In this document: positions 34,790-43,479 of the stretch, piece by piece
Layout of the letters: each line of letters opens with the position of its first letter
Numbering within the stretch: position 1 is the first letter of the stretch
Origin: Pseudomonas sp. R28(2017)
GTDB taxonomy: Bacteria; Pseudomonadota; Gammaproteobacteria; Pseudomonadales; Pseudomonadaceae
Assembly: GCF_002112505.1 (NCBI RefSeq)
Contig: NZ_NEHW01000018.1
Span: 51,329-115,328, forward strand
Length of the DNA: 64,000 nucleotides
Direction: 5' to 3'
The notes under the pieces: generated by a model
The model's database searches: none
Seen by the model: only the letters and a program-made list of their open reading frames with translations
What the model was told of the DNA's origin: nothing
Translations under genes and position numbers: made by a program

Positions 34790-35185
34790 ATGCCAAGCCA
34801 GCGCCTGCTGTCAGCAGTTCTCATGTTGTTCAGCGCCGTCGCCTGCCAAGGCGTGCTGGCAGGTTCCTACTCGGCACCGGCGCGCAGCAACAAAGCCTCG
34901 ACCCAGCTGATCGAGGCCGCCTCGCGCCAGTATGAAGCAGGCAAGCTGGACCAGGCCGCCGCCACGCTGGAACGTGCGCTGCAGATCCAGCCGAACAACC
35001 CCGCCACGCTGCACTACCTGGGCGTGCTGCGCCTGGAACAGGGGCAGTATGACCAGGCTGAAGTGCTGGCGGTGCGCTCCAATCAGCGGGTGGGCAGCAA
35101 CACCGCGCTGCGCAATCGCAACTACCAGCTGATCCAGGCCGCGCAAAAGGCCCGGGGTTCTGGCTGGGTGCCTGCATCTCGATAA
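34790..35185 (+). CDS. Exported tetratricopeptide-repeat protein
   Basis: A 131-aa protein with a signal peptide (LLSAVLMLFSAVACQGVLAG) and about two TPR units: LIEAASRQYEAGKLDQAAATLERALQIQPNNP and ATLHYLGVLRLEQGQYDQAEVLAVRS. A Cys within the signal region might suggest a lipoprotein, but the context is poor. Probably a small periplasmic adaptor. No partner gene adjacent. Confidence 0.8.
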   Translation: MPSQRLLSAVLMLFSAVACQGVLAGSYSAPARSNKASTQLIEAASRQYEAGKLDQAAATLERALQIQPNNPATLHYLGVLRLEQGQYDQAEVLAVRSNQRVGSNTALRNRNYQLIQAAQKARGSGWVPASR

Positions 35186-35288
35186 CAGGGAACATTGATG
35201 AATTGAATTCCATCGATACATGACAATTCGCCAATAATCCTGTGTTTTGGAATGAATAAACTGGCAGGCCTTTAATCGGAGCTTGCCA

Positions 35289-36479
35289 ATGTCTGCCTAC
35301 GAAACAACCGCACCGGTTGCTTCCACCTCCAAAGGCGCAGGAATCAGCATCGCGATCCTGGCCTTTTCCGCTTTTCTCATCGTCACCACCGAGTTCCTGA
35401 TCGTCGGTCTGCTTCCCGCGCTGGCCAGGGACCTGGACATTTCGGTTGCCGTTGCCGGGCAACTTGTGACGCTGTTCGCCTTCACCGTGATGATCTTCGG
35501 TCCGCCCCTGACGGCGGCGCTGTCGCACCTGGAGCGGAAAAAACTGTTCATCGCGATCCTGCTGCTGTTCGCCGCCGCCAACGCCGTTGCCGCCGCCTCG
35601 AGCAGCTTCTGGGTACTGGCCGTGGCCCGTGTGGTGCCTGCCTTGGCCTTGCCGGTGTTCTGGGGCACAGCCAGTGAGACCGCCGCGCAACTGGCCGGGC
35701 CGCAGCGAGCGGGGCAAGCCATTTCAAGGGTTTACCTGGGGATCTCGGCAGCCATGCTGCTGGGCATTCCGCTGGGTACCGTGGCGGCCAGTGCGATCGG
35801 CTGGCGCGGGGCGTTCTGGCTGCTCGCCGGGCTTTCATTGATCATGGCGGCGGCCATGTGGGTGTACATGCCGAGCGTGGCGCGCACGGCAAAGGTGGAT
35901 TTCCTCAAGCAGGCGCGGATCTTCAAGGAGCCCTGTTTCCTGGCCAACGTGCTGCTCTCTGTGCTGGTGTTCAGTGCCATGTTCATTGCTTACACCTACC
36001 TGGCCGACATCCTCGAACGTACCGCAGGCGTAGCCCCGGCTGATGTTGGTTGGTGGATGATGGGCTTCGGCGCCATTGGCCTGGTGGGTAACTGGATTGG
36101 CGGCAAGGCCGTCGACCATTCGCCGATCAACGCGACCCTCGGCTTCCTTGTGCTGCTGGCCCTGGGCATGGCCGCGACGGCTGCGCTGGCCCAGGGCGGC
36201 TGGCTGTTCTGTGTTGCGCTCGGGCTGTGGGGCATCGCCAATACCGCGCTTTACCCGGTCAGCCAGGTGCGGGTCATGCGTTCGGTCAGCCATGCACAGG
36301 CGCTGGCGGGCACCACCAATGTCTCGGCGGCCAATGCCGGCATTGGCGTGGGCGCCATCGTCGGCGGCATGACCCTGTCGAACCTGGGCATCGGCTACCT
36401 CGGTTACATGGCCGCTGCCGTAGCGGTGCTCGCGCTGCTGCTGGCGCTGGCGGTTCGCAACCTCGCGCCTGAGCGTTAG
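35289..36479 (+). CDS. MFS transporter, DHA1/AraJ-like
   Basis: A 396-aa 12-helix carrier of the drug/sugar-efflux DHA1 group: ILAFSAFLIVTTEFLIVGLLPALARDL at helix 1, SHLERKKLFIAILLLF as motif A, GTASETAAQLAGPQRAGQAISRVYLGIS in helices 4-5, and a C-half with GNWIGGKAVDHSPINAT. The ATG at 35289 has CGGAG six bases upstream; a TTG two codons earlier is less likely. It converges on a LysR gene with stops overlapping by two bases. Confidence 0.88.
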   Translation: MSAYETTAPVASTSKGAGISIAILAFSAFLIVTTEFLIVGLLPALARDLDISVAVAGQLVTLFAFTVMIFGPPLTAALSHLERKKLFIAILLLFAAANAVAAASSSFWVLAVARVVPALALPVFWGTASETAAQLAGPQRAGQAISRVYLGISAAMLLGIPLGTVAASAIGWRGAFWLLAGLSLIMAAAMWVYMPSVARTAKVDFLKQARIFKEPCFLANVLLSVLVFSAMFIAYTYLADILERTAGVAPADVGWWMMGFGAIGLVGNWIGGKAVDHSPINATLGFLVLLALGMAATAALAQGGWLFCVALGLWGIANTALYPVSQVRVMRSVSHAQALAGTTNVSAANAGIGVGAIVGGMTLSNLGIGYLGYMAAAVAVLALLLALAVRNLAPER

Positions 36480-37417
36480 AGCCGACTGCTATCGGCAGGC
36501 TGGCTGCCATGGGGTGTCAGCCTTGGCAGCAGGTAGTCCAGCAGTGCGCGCACCTTGGGCTGGTTCTCGCGGCTTTTCAGCCATACCAGGTTCATGGGCA
36601 GGCCGTCCGTTGCCAGCTCGGGCAACACCTCGACCAGTGTGCCCTGGTCGAGGTGCCGCTGGGTCAGCCAGGTCGGCAGCTGGCCGATACCATGCCCGGC
36701 GAGCACGGCGGCTACCTCGCCCTCGCCATCACCGACGGCGATACGCGCCTGCAGCGTGCGCCGCTCCATCTCCCCCGGCTGGCGGCCCTTGAAGAACCAT
36801 GGGCTGACCTGGCCGTCGCCGTGCCCATAGCCGACACAGTGATGCTGATCGAGATCACGCGCGCTTTGCGGGGCACCGTGCTGTGCAAGGTAGCCGGGTG
36901 AGGCACAGAAGATCAGGCGTTGCGCACCGAAATACTGGTGGCCAAGGCCAGCTGGCCAGGCATCCGGGCCGCCGATGCGCACGACGATGTCGATGCCTTC
37001 GTGTACCGGGTCGATGAAGCGGTCGGTAAACGAGATGTGCGGTTGCAGCAGCGGATGCTGGTGGATGAAATCCAGGATCAGCGGCAGCACATGCAACCGG
37101 CCATAGGAGGCTGGCAGGTCTATCCGCACCTTGCCGTGGGGCGCGTCGCCTTGCGCGCTGAGCGCATGTTCCACCTGTTCCAGGTCGGCCAGTACCGACG
37201 TGCAGGTACGGTAGAAGGTGACACCCGCATCGGTCAGCGCCAGGGTGCGGGTAGTGCGGTTGAACAGCCTTGCTCCCAGGCGTTCCTCGAGGCGCGCCAC
37301 ACTCTTGCTCACCGCAGACCCGGTGAGGTTCAACCGTTCGGCTGCTGCAGTGAAACTGCCCAGGTCTGCGACGGCGACGAACACGTCGAGGCCCTTCAGC
37401 CGTTCAGATGAAAACAT
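36476..37417 (-). CDS. LysR-family regulator
   Basis: A 313-aa regulator of the YafC/DsdC-like group common beside MFS genes. The HTH is at residues 1-60 (RLKGLDVFVAVADLGSFTAAAE, LTGSAVSKSVARLEERLG), followed by an effector domain with GKVRIDLPASYGRLHVLPL and DIVVRIGGPDAWP. ATG 37417 follows AAGGAG by seven bases. It faces the MFS gene tail to tail, so the operator would lie in 37418-37719 and the MFS gene is an uncertain target. Confidence 0.87.
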   Translation of the reverse strand: MFSSERLKGLDVFVAVADLGSFTAAAERLNLTGSAVSKSVARLEERLGARLFNRTTRTLALTDAGVTFYRTCTSVLADLEQVEHALSAQGDAPHGKVRIDLPASYGRLHVLPLILDFIHQHPLLQPHISFTDRFIDPVHEGIDIVVRIGGPDAWPAGLGHQYFGAQRLIFCASPGYLAQHGAPQSARDLDQHHCVGYGHGDGQVSPWFFKGRQPGEMERRTLQARIAVGDGEGEVAAVLAGHGIGQLPTWLTQRHLDQGTLVEVLPELATDGLPMNLVWLKSRENQPKVRALLDYLLPRLTPHGSQPADSSRL

Positions 37418-37492
37418 TCGTTGCTCCTTGTGCGCCATTGGAACAGGAATTGCTCGCAATGCTGTAAACCTGACCTGGCAGGGGATTGGCCA

Positions 37493-37591
37493 ATGCTCAT
37501 GCACGACCACTACTTCATGTACTTCGTTGTCGCGACCGTGCTGGCCGTGGATGGGGTGGCGGTCACCCTGTACTGGCGTTGCAAACCCTGA
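37493..37591 (+). CDS. Possible single-helix microprotein, 32 aa
   Basis: ATG 37493 opens a 32-codon frame: MLMHDHYFMYFVVATVLAVD, then a hydrophobic run and a CKP end. It looks like one membrane helix with a short His/Asp N-terminus. AGGGG lies about eight bases upstream. It sits alone between two LysR genes and is divergent from the left one. Too short to call firmly. Confidence 0.35.
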   Translation: MLMHDHYFMYFVVATVLAVDGVAVTLYWRCKP

Positions 37592-37719
37592 AACCCAGCC
37601 TCGGGGGCAGAATACCCCTAGTCGGGGCCTTTGCGATGGATCGGCGAGCGGCAGCGCTTCCAAACCCACGGTGATGGCGGTAGCCTCGCAAGACCTTGGC
37701 CGATAGAAATTCCATTCCC

Positions 37720-38613
37720 ATGCCTGCAGGTTTCCCCGGGTTGCCGTCACTCAATGCGCTGCGTGTATTCGAAGTGGTCGCGCGTCAGCTGAACTTTCGC
37801 CTCGCCGCCGAGGAACTGGGCGTGACCCAGGCCGCCGTCGCCCAGCAGGTGCGCGGGCTGGAAGCCAGCCTGCAGGTGCGCCTGTTCGAGCGCCTGCCGC
37901 GGGGCGTAGGCCTGACCGATGCCGGGCGTGGCTATGCGGCGAGCATCCGCAGCGCCCTGGTGATGATCGACGAAGCCACCCGGCTGTTGCGCCCGGCACC
38001 GTCCCAGCTGACGGTCAGCGTGACACCGACCTTTGCATCGAAATGGCTGATTCCAAGGCTCGGCCACTTCGCCGAGGCCCACCCCGACATCGATCTGCGG
38101 CTGCTGGCCAGCGACCGTCTCTCGCACTTCCATACCGATGGCGTCGACATCGCCGTGCGTTACGGGCAACCGCCGTTCGGTGGCGGGCTGAATGTCGAGC
38201 TGCTGATGGAGCAGCGCATCGTCGCGGTGGCGAGCCCGGCATTGCTGGCTGCAATGGGCAAGCCAGAGAGCTTTGCCGCCTTGCAGGGTTATGTCGCCTT
38301 GCACGATGGGCACAACTTCTGGCCGCAGTTCACGGCGGCCTTTTTTCCTGATCATCCGAAGCCGATGTCCAGGACCGTGCGCTTCAACCAGGCATCGCTG
38401 GCCATCGACGCGGCCATTGGCGGGCAGGGCATTACCCTTGCCAGCTACGCCTTCGTCAAGGATGACATCGCCGCTGGCAGGCTGCAGCAGGTGTTCCCCG
38501 AGCAGCTGCGGCTGGACAAGGCGTTCTACCTGGTGTGGCCCCGCAAGGCGCAGGAGGCGCCAGCGCTGGGCCTTGTCAGGGCATGGCTAAAAGGCCAGGT
38601 AGGCGAAAGATAA
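37720..38613 (+). CDS. LysR-family regulator, GcvA-like
   Basis: A 297-aa regulator. HTH: LPSLNALRVFEVVARQLNFRLAAEELG and VTQAAVAQQVRGLEASLQVRLFERL. The effector domain has the GcvA-group features SVTPTFASKWLIPRL and DGVDIAVRYGQPP. ATG 37720 begins the conserved MPAGFPGLPSL region; an upstream TTG is in frame but has no good ribosome site. It precedes the SDR/PNPOx/DUF1330 set by 101 bp on the same strand and may control it. Confidence 0.87.
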   Translation: MPAGFPGLPSLNALRVFEVVARQLNFRLAAEELGVTQAAVAQQVRGLEASLQVRLFERLPRGVGLTDAGRGYAASIRSALVMIDEATRLLRPAPSQLTVSVTPTFASKWLIPRLGHFAEAHPDIDLRLLASDRLSHFHTDGVDIAVRYGQPPFGGGLNVELLMEQRIVAVASPALLAAMGKPESFAALQGYVALHDGHNFWPQFTAAFFPDHPKPMSRTVRFNQASLAIDAAIGGQGITLASYAFVKDDIAAGRLQQVFPEQLRLDKAFYLVWPRKAQEAPALGLVRAWLKGQVGER

Positions 38614-38714
38614 TCTACTGGCTAGGCGAACTTTACCTGCCTCTCTCGTTCCGCGGATCGCTGCTAGTGTGATGACACTCGCAACAGCGCAGTTCCATCA
38701 ACGAAGGAGGCAAC

Positions 38715-39419
38715 ATGTCTGTAGAAAAAGTGGCAATCATCACCGCCGGTGGCAGCGGCATGGGCGCGGCAGCGGCACGTCGGCTGGCGGCTGATGGTTT
38801 CAAGGTCGGCATCCTGTCCTCTTCGGGCAAGGGTGAGGCGCTGGCGGCCGAACTCGGTGGCATCGGCGTCACCGGCAGCAACCAGTCGGTCGAAGACCTG
38901 CAGCGGCTGGTGGATGCCGTGGTCGAGAAGTGGGGGCGCATCGACGTGCTGGTCAACAGCGCTGGCCACGGCCCGCGCGCGCCGATCCTGGAGATCAGCG
39001 ACGAGGACTGGCACAAGGGCATGGACACCTACCTGCTCAATGTCATCCGCCCGACCCGGCTGGTGACGCCGTACATGCAAAAGCAGCAGGGCGGGGTGAT
39101 CATCAACATCTCCACCGCCTGGGCCTTCGAGCCCGTCGACCTGTTCCCCACATCGGCGGTGTTCCGCTCGGGCCTGGCCGCCTTCACCAAGATCTTCGCC
39201 GACAATTTCGCCGGCGATAACGTGCGCATCAACAACGTGCTGCCAGGCTGGATCGACAGCCTGCCGGCCACCGAGCAGCGCCGCGACAGCGTTCCGCTCA
39301 AGCGCTATGGCACCAGCGAAGAGATTGCCGCCACCATCGCCTTCCTTGCCAGTGACGGTGCCGCCTACATCACCGGGCAGAACATCCGCGTCGATGGCGG
39401 CGTGACGCGCAGCGTCTGA
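38715..39419 (+). CDS. Short-chain dehydrogenase/reductase family protein with altered active site
   Basis: A 234-aa SDR-fold protein. The nucleotide loop is ITAGGSGMGAAAAR (variant of TGxxxGxG), then VLVNSAGHGPRAP (NAG motif) and INISTAWAF (Ser region). Where classical SDRs have YxxxK, this protein reads FPTSAVFRSGLAAFTK, so both the catalytic Tyr and Lys seem replaced (Ser and Arg). The C-terminus (YITGQNIRVDGGVTRS) is normal. It may act by another residue set or be non-catalytic. ATG 38715 has AAGGAGG. It leads a set with PNPOx-like and DUF1330 genes. Confidence 0.87.
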   Translation: MSVEKVAIITAGGSGMGAAAARRLAADGFKVGILSSSGKGEALAAELGGIGVTGSNQSVEDLQRLVDAVVEKWGRIDVLVNSAGHGPRAPILEISDEDWHKGMDTYLLNVIRPTRLVTPYMQKQQGGVIINISTAWAFEPVDLFPTSAVFRSGLAAFTKIFADNFAGDNVRINNVLPGWIDSLPATEQRRDSVPLKRYGTSEEIAATIAFLASDGAAYITGQNIRVDGGVTRSV

Positions 39420-39479
39420 TCATCCGTGGCCGTAGCCTGGGTGGCTGCGGCCTTCATTTCGTGGATCAGGGAGTTTTCC

Positions 39480-40034
39480 ATGCTGGACGATCTGCTCCAG
39501 CGCATCTGGGCGCAGTTGGCAATCCCGGTCGGGCCGGTACGCAACCCTTTCAGGCTGATGCAGCTGGCTACGCTGGACGCGCATGGCTGGCCGGACGCTC
39601 GCACGGTGGTGCTGCGCAGCGTCGATGCCGGTGCGGGTGCCTTGTACTTCTACGTGGACAAACGTTCGGCCAAGTGCGCTCAGGTATCCGCTGAGCCACG
39701 GGTGGCGCTGACCGCACTGAGCCCTTGCGGCGTGCTGCAGGTTCGCCTGCAGGGGCTGGCCAAGCTGGTGGACGATGCCGAGCAGCTTCAGCGTTGCTGG
39801 TGTGCGGCACGTGACAAGACCCAGGCGCTGTTCCGCCATGGCGCTGTACCGGGGCAGGTGATTGACAGCTCTGAAAGCGCTCGTGCAACCACCGCGGATG
39901 GTTTCGAGCACTTTGCAATGATGCGAATCGAGGCCACGGCCCTGGAGTGGCTGGACCTTGCACAGCCCGTTCAGCAGCGCGCGCGCTTCGAACGCCGGCA
40001 AGGCGACTGGCAAGCTGCCTGGCTGGCGCCTTGA
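39480..40034 (+). CDS. Pyridoxamine 5'-phosphate oxidase-like flavoprotein
   Basis: A 184-aa split-barrel FMN-binding protein: RLMQLATLDAHGWPDARTVVLRSVD, LYFYVDKRSAKCAQVSAEPRVALT, and a C-terminal part ending FERRQGDWQAAWLAP as in PdxH-like oxidoreductases. It is shorter than PdxH and lacks its conserved C-terminal Arg/Leu/Pro end, so a true PdxH role is doubtful. Spacing to the SDR gene is 60 bp. ATG 39480 fits the family start. Confidence 0.8.
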   Translation: MLDDLLQRIWAQLAIPVGPVRNPFRLMQLATLDAHGWPDARTVVLRSVDAGAGALYFYVDKRSAKCAQVSAEPRVALTALSPCGVLQVRLQGLAKLVDDAEQLQRCWCAARDKTQALFRHGAVPGQVIDSSESARATTADGFEHFAMMRIEATALEWLDLAQPVQQRARFERRQGDWQAAWLAP

Positions 40035-40073
40035 AATCAATGTACCGACCAACAACAGAAGAAGGGCTGATAG

Positions 40074-40364
40074 ATGAAAGGTTACTGGATCATCCTGGGG
40101 GCTGACGTCACCGATACCCAGGCCCAGCAAGAATATGGGCGGTTGTGGGGCCCCATCGCCGAGCAGTACGGCGCAACGCTCAAACGCCTGGCGCCGGGGG
40201 CATTGGTGGAGGCGCACAGCAGTACGCGGGTACTGGCTGTCGAGTTCGAAAGCTACGCCCAGGCCAAGGCGTGCTACGAAGACCCGGCGTATGCCGAAGC
40301 CAAGGCGTGGGCGCTGCGCGCCTATCGTCGCGAACTGATCATCATCGAAGGCGAGTTGAACTGA
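40074..40364 (+). CDS. DUF1330 family protein
   Basis: A 96-aa dimeric alpha-beta barrel-type protein: MKGYWIILGADVTDTQ, LVEAHSSTRVLAVEFESYAQAKACYEDPAY and LRAYRRELIIIEGEL match DUF1330. Function unknown; some relatives are small monooxygenase-like or stress-associated. It lies 39 bp after the PNPOx-like gene, same strand. Confidence 0.88.
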   Translation: MKGYWIILGADVTDTQAQQEYGRLWGPIAEQYGATLKRLAPGALVEAHSSTRVLAVEFESYAQAKACYEDPAYAEAKAWALRAYRRELIIIEGELN

Positions 40365-40404
40365 TTCAGCGGTTTTTACGTTTTGCGACAATTTTTTTAC
40401 GTTT

Positions 40405-40420
40405 GTCGTTATAACGTTAC
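40405..40420 (+). promoter_or_regulatory. Candidate Zur box before the hmtA/SPFH operon
   Basis: GTCGTTATAACGTTAC lies about 73 bp upstream of the first SPFH gene in an AT-rich stretch. Its core CGTTATAACG is a perfect palindrome and resembles the GTTATA half of the proteobacterial Zur operator (GTTATANNATAAC type); the right half is imperfect. Together with the nature of the operon this suggests induction under zinc shortage. Confidence 0.5.
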
Positions 40421-40492
40421 GCCGCTCGTCGTCGGTTGCCGTCAGCTCGTTCGGCTCATGACTAGCGAAGCCTGGTATTTCCTGGAGTCCTA

Positions 40493-42472
40493 ATGAGAGT
40501 CGATCTAGACACCGAGGCCGCCGACCTCGATGGTTTACCGCGATTTCAGCGTGCAAGGGTTCATGCGCGCCAGTTGATGTTGCTGATGTACCTGGTGTTG
40601 GCGGGCGCATCGCTGCTGGCGGTCATGCAGGGGCTGATCGGGCTGTTCAGCCCTGACTCGTACTGGCTGGTCCTGCTCGCGGTCAATGGCGCCATGCTGT
40701 TGCTGCTGGCGGGCGCCGCGCAGTCGGCCTGGCGGGTGGCCAGCTGGCGTGCGACGGCCATGGGCCAGGTGCCCGTCCCGTTGATGTTCTGGCGCGCTGC
40801 CGGCGACACTGTCGAGCCTGAGTCGCTCAGCCGTTTCGATCGCTGGTGCCGGCAGGTAGCCGACGCTTGCCGCCGGCAATGGCACAGGCTGGGCGCAGAA
40901 ACACCCTGGCTGGTTGGCCTGGCGGGGCTGGCACTGCTACTGGTGAGGGGGGCTTGGCGCTTTGACCTGCCGACCCCGGCGGTAGCCGGGCAAGTGACCT
41001 GGTTTGCCATCGGCCTGCTGGCCGTATTCGCATTCAGCCTGGTTGTGCTCGAGCGCCACCTGATGGCTGAAAGCGAGGCGACCTGGCCCGAGGCCGAGGC
41101 GCTTGCCGCGACATTGCGGCTGGTCATTGCCGTGCAGGTGCTGACCATTGCCTGCCTGGTCTGTGTCGACGGCGAGCGGCTGTGGCCGGCCCGCCTGGCG
41201 GTGCTGATCGGTGTGCTGCCTGGCCTGGCAGCGCTGGAACTGCTGATACGCGCCGTACTGGCGATGTTCCGCCCCGTGCGCCCGGGTGAAGAGCCGGCAC
41301 TGGTGGCACGTAGCCTGGCGGGTGACCTCCTGCAATGGCCACCGCGGCCATTGGCCGTGCTGCAGGATGAACTGCACCAGCGCCTGGGCATCGACCTGCG
41401 TCAGGTGTGGGCGTTCGCCTTCATGCGTCGGGCGTTCCTGCCGGTGGCAGCACTGGTGGCGCTGGTCGGCTGGTTGCTGACCGGCATCGTCGAAGTACCG
41501 ACCAACAATCGCGGGGTCTACGAACGCTTTGGCAACCCGGTGGCGGTATATCCACCGGGCTTGCATGCCGGCTTGCCCTGGCCCTTTGGCAAGGTGCTGT
41601 GGGTGGACAACAGCATCATCCATGAGTTGGCGACCACAACGGCCGAGGGTGTCAGCGAGCCCCTGGCGGCTGCCGACGGTGCGCCGCCGGCAACGGCCAA
41701 CCGGCTGTGGGACGCCACTCACCTGAGCGAGAACTCGCAGGTGATTGCCGGTGCCGATGGCGGGCGCCAGGGGTTTCAGATCGTCAACATGGATGTGCGC
41801 TTCATCTACCGTATCGGCCTGAGCGACACGGCTGCCCTGGCGGCGGCCTATCACACGGCTGACGTCGAGCAACTGCTGCGCAGCGTGGCCAACCGCGTGC
41901 TGGTTCACGATTTTGCCGTTCGTTCGCTGGATGGTCTGTTGGGGGCCGAACGTGCCGCGCTCGGCCGTGACATCGGCCAAGCGGTGCAGGCCGACCTCGA
42001 CCGCATGGACACTGGGGTGGAACTGCTGGCGACCTCAGTGGAGGCGATCCACCCGCCAGCCGGTGCAGCCAATGCCTACCATGCCGTGCAGGCAGCGCAG
42101 ATCACCGCCCAGGCACTGGTCGCCCGTGATCGAGGGCAGGCCGTGCAAAAGGTTGACGAAGCCCGGCAGGGCGCCACCACGTTGACCGACAAGGCCACTG
42201 CCGAAGCCCATGAAACGAAGAGCCGCGCCGACACCGGCGCCTTGCGCTTCGATGCCGAGCACACCGCCTGGCAGCAGGCCGGCCAGGCGTTCATCCTCGA
42301 ACAGTACCTGGAGCGGCTGGCCCAAGGCATGGCGCACGCGAGCAGCCTGATCATCGATCACCGCCTGGCGGCGAACCAGGCGCCGACCCTGGACCTGCGC
42401 AGCTATGCAGCGCCCATCGACCCTTCGCAGCCCAAACCCGCATCCGGCCGTAACCAGGAGCGTAACCCGTGA
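40493..42472 (+). CDS. SPFH-domain membrane protein, HflK-like, with long N-terminal membrane region
   Basis: A 659-aa protein, much longer than HflK. The first about 340 residues hold roughly seven hydrophobic helices in paired groups (for example LMLLMYLVLAGASLLAVMQG, WFAIGLLAVFAFSLVVLE, VAALVALVGWLLTGIVEV). An SPFH/band-7 domain follows (EVPTNNRGVYERFGNPVAVY, GLHAGLPWPFGKV, NMDVRFIYRIG, LLRSVANRVLVHDFAVRSLDG) and a charged coiled coil. It is the first gene of a four-gene unit; its stop overlaps the next start (GTGA). It likely forms a membrane scaffold with the two other SPFH proteins around the metal ATPase. Confidence 0.88.
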   Translation: MRVDLDTEAADLDGLPRFQRARVHARQLMLLMYLVLAGASLLAVMQGLIGLFSPDSYWLVLLAVNGAMLLLLAGAAQSAWRVASWRATAMGQVPVPLMFWRAAGDTVEPESLSRFDRWCRQVADACRRQWHRLGAETPWLVGLAGLALLLVRGAWRFDLPTPAVAGQVTWFAIGLLAVFAFSLVVLERHLMAESEATWPEAEALAATLRLVIAVQVLTIACLVCVDGERLWPARLAVLIGVLPGLAALELLIRAVLAMFRPVRPGEEPALVARSLAGDLLQWPPRPLAVLQDELHQRLGIDLRQVWAFAFMRRAFLPVAALVALVGWLLTGIVEVPTNNRGVYERFGNPVAVYPPGLHAGLPWPFGKVLWVDNSIIHELATTTAEGVSEPLAAADGAPPATANRLWDATHLSENSQVIAGADGGRQGFQIVNMDVRFIYRIGLSDTAALAAAYHTADVEQLLRSVANRVLVHDFAVRSLDGLLGAERAALGRDIGQAVQADLDRMDTGVELLATSVEAIHPPAGAANAYHAVQAAQITAQALVARDRGQAVQKVDEARQGATTLTDKATAEAHETKSRADTGALRFDAEHTAWQQAGQAFILEQYLERLAQGMAHASSLIIDHRLAANQAPTLDLRSYAAPIDPSQPKPASGRNQERNP

Positions 42473-43479
42473 ATTCCCATACCGCCCATGGTCATGACCA
42501 CGACCACGACCACGATCACCACCACGACCATGCCGATACGCTCGAGCCTGCCCGTCCCGCCTGGCTACGTGTCGGGATCGCGCTGCTGCTGGTGCTGATC
42601 ATGGCCGCGACGGCCTGTTTCGTGCAGGTTCGTGTCGGCGAAGCAACGGTCATCACGCGCTTCGGCAACCCGTCGCGGGTACTGATCGAACCTGGGCTCA
42701 ACTGGCGTTGGCCAGTGCCGTTCGAGGCCGCCGTGCCGGTCGACCTGCGCCTGCGCACCACGTCAAGCGGGCTGCAGGATGTCGGCACGCGGGATGGCCT
42801 GCGCATCATCGTCCAGGCCTATGTCGCCTGGCAGGTGGGGGCCGATCCGCAAAGCATCCAGCTGTTCATGCGCGCGGTGCAGAACCAGCCCGACGAGGCC
42901 GCGCGGCAGATCCGCACCCTGGTGGGCTCGGCCCTGGAAACCACGGCCAGCGGTTTCGAACTGGCTGACCTGGTCAATGTCGATGCCAGCCGGGTGCGCA
43001 TCGATGGCTTCGAGCAACGCCTGCGCGAGCAGATCGAGCAGCAACTGATCAACAGCTATGGGGTGCACGTGGTGCAAGTGGGCATCGAGCGCCTGACCCT
43101 GCCCAAGGTCACCCTTGAAGCCACGGTGGACCGCATGCGTGCCGAACGCGAGACCATCGCGACCGAGCGCACTGCCGAAGGCAAGCGCAAGGCGGCCGAG
43201 ATCCAGTCGGCCGCCGAGCGTGATGCCCGCATCCTGCAGGCCGATGCGAGCGTGAAGGCCGCGCAGATCCAGGCGCAATCGCAGGTGCAGGCGGCGGACA
43301 TCTACGGCAAGGCCTATGCCGGTGCGCCGCAGCTGTACACCTTGCTGCGTTCGCTCGACACCCTCGGTACGGTCATCAACCCTGGCACGCGGCTGGTGTT
43401 GCGTACCGACGCGGCGCCGTTCCGCGCCCTGGTCGAGGGGCCGGTGCTGCCTGCGGGGGCTGACCATGGCCAGCACTGA
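42469..43479 (+). CDS. SPFH-domain protein, HflC-like, with His-rich N-terminus
   Basis: A 336-aa SPFH protein. Ten His fall within the first 21 residues (alternating His/Asp), a probable metal-binding tail on the cytoplasmic side. One membrane helix follows (about 33-52, VGIALLLVLIMAATACF). The band-7 domain (VRVGEATVITRFGNPSRVL, GLNWRWPVPFEAAV, IIVQAYVAWQVG, TASGFELADLVNVD) and a coiled coil rich in Ala/Gln/Glu (AEGKRKAAEIQSAAERDARI) complete it. GTG start at 42469 overlaps the previous stop. Such His-rich tails are unusual for HflC and point to zinc or a similar metal. Confidence 0.9.
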   Translation: MNSHTAHGHDHDHDHDHHHDHADTLEPARPAWLRVGIALLLVLIMAATACFVQVRVGEATVITRFGNPSRVLIEPGLNWRWPVPFEAAVPVDLRLRTTSSGLQDVGTRDGLRIIVQAYVAWQVGADPQSIQLFMRAVQNQPDEAARQIRTLVGSALETTASGFELADLVNVDASRVRIDGFEQRLREQIEQQLINSYGVHVVQVGIERLTLPKVTLEATVDRMRAERETIATERTAEGKRKAAEIQSAAERDARILQADASVKAAQIQAQSQVQAADIYGKAYAGAPQLYTLLRSLDTLGTVINPGTRLVLRTDAAPFRALVEGPVLPAGADHGQH

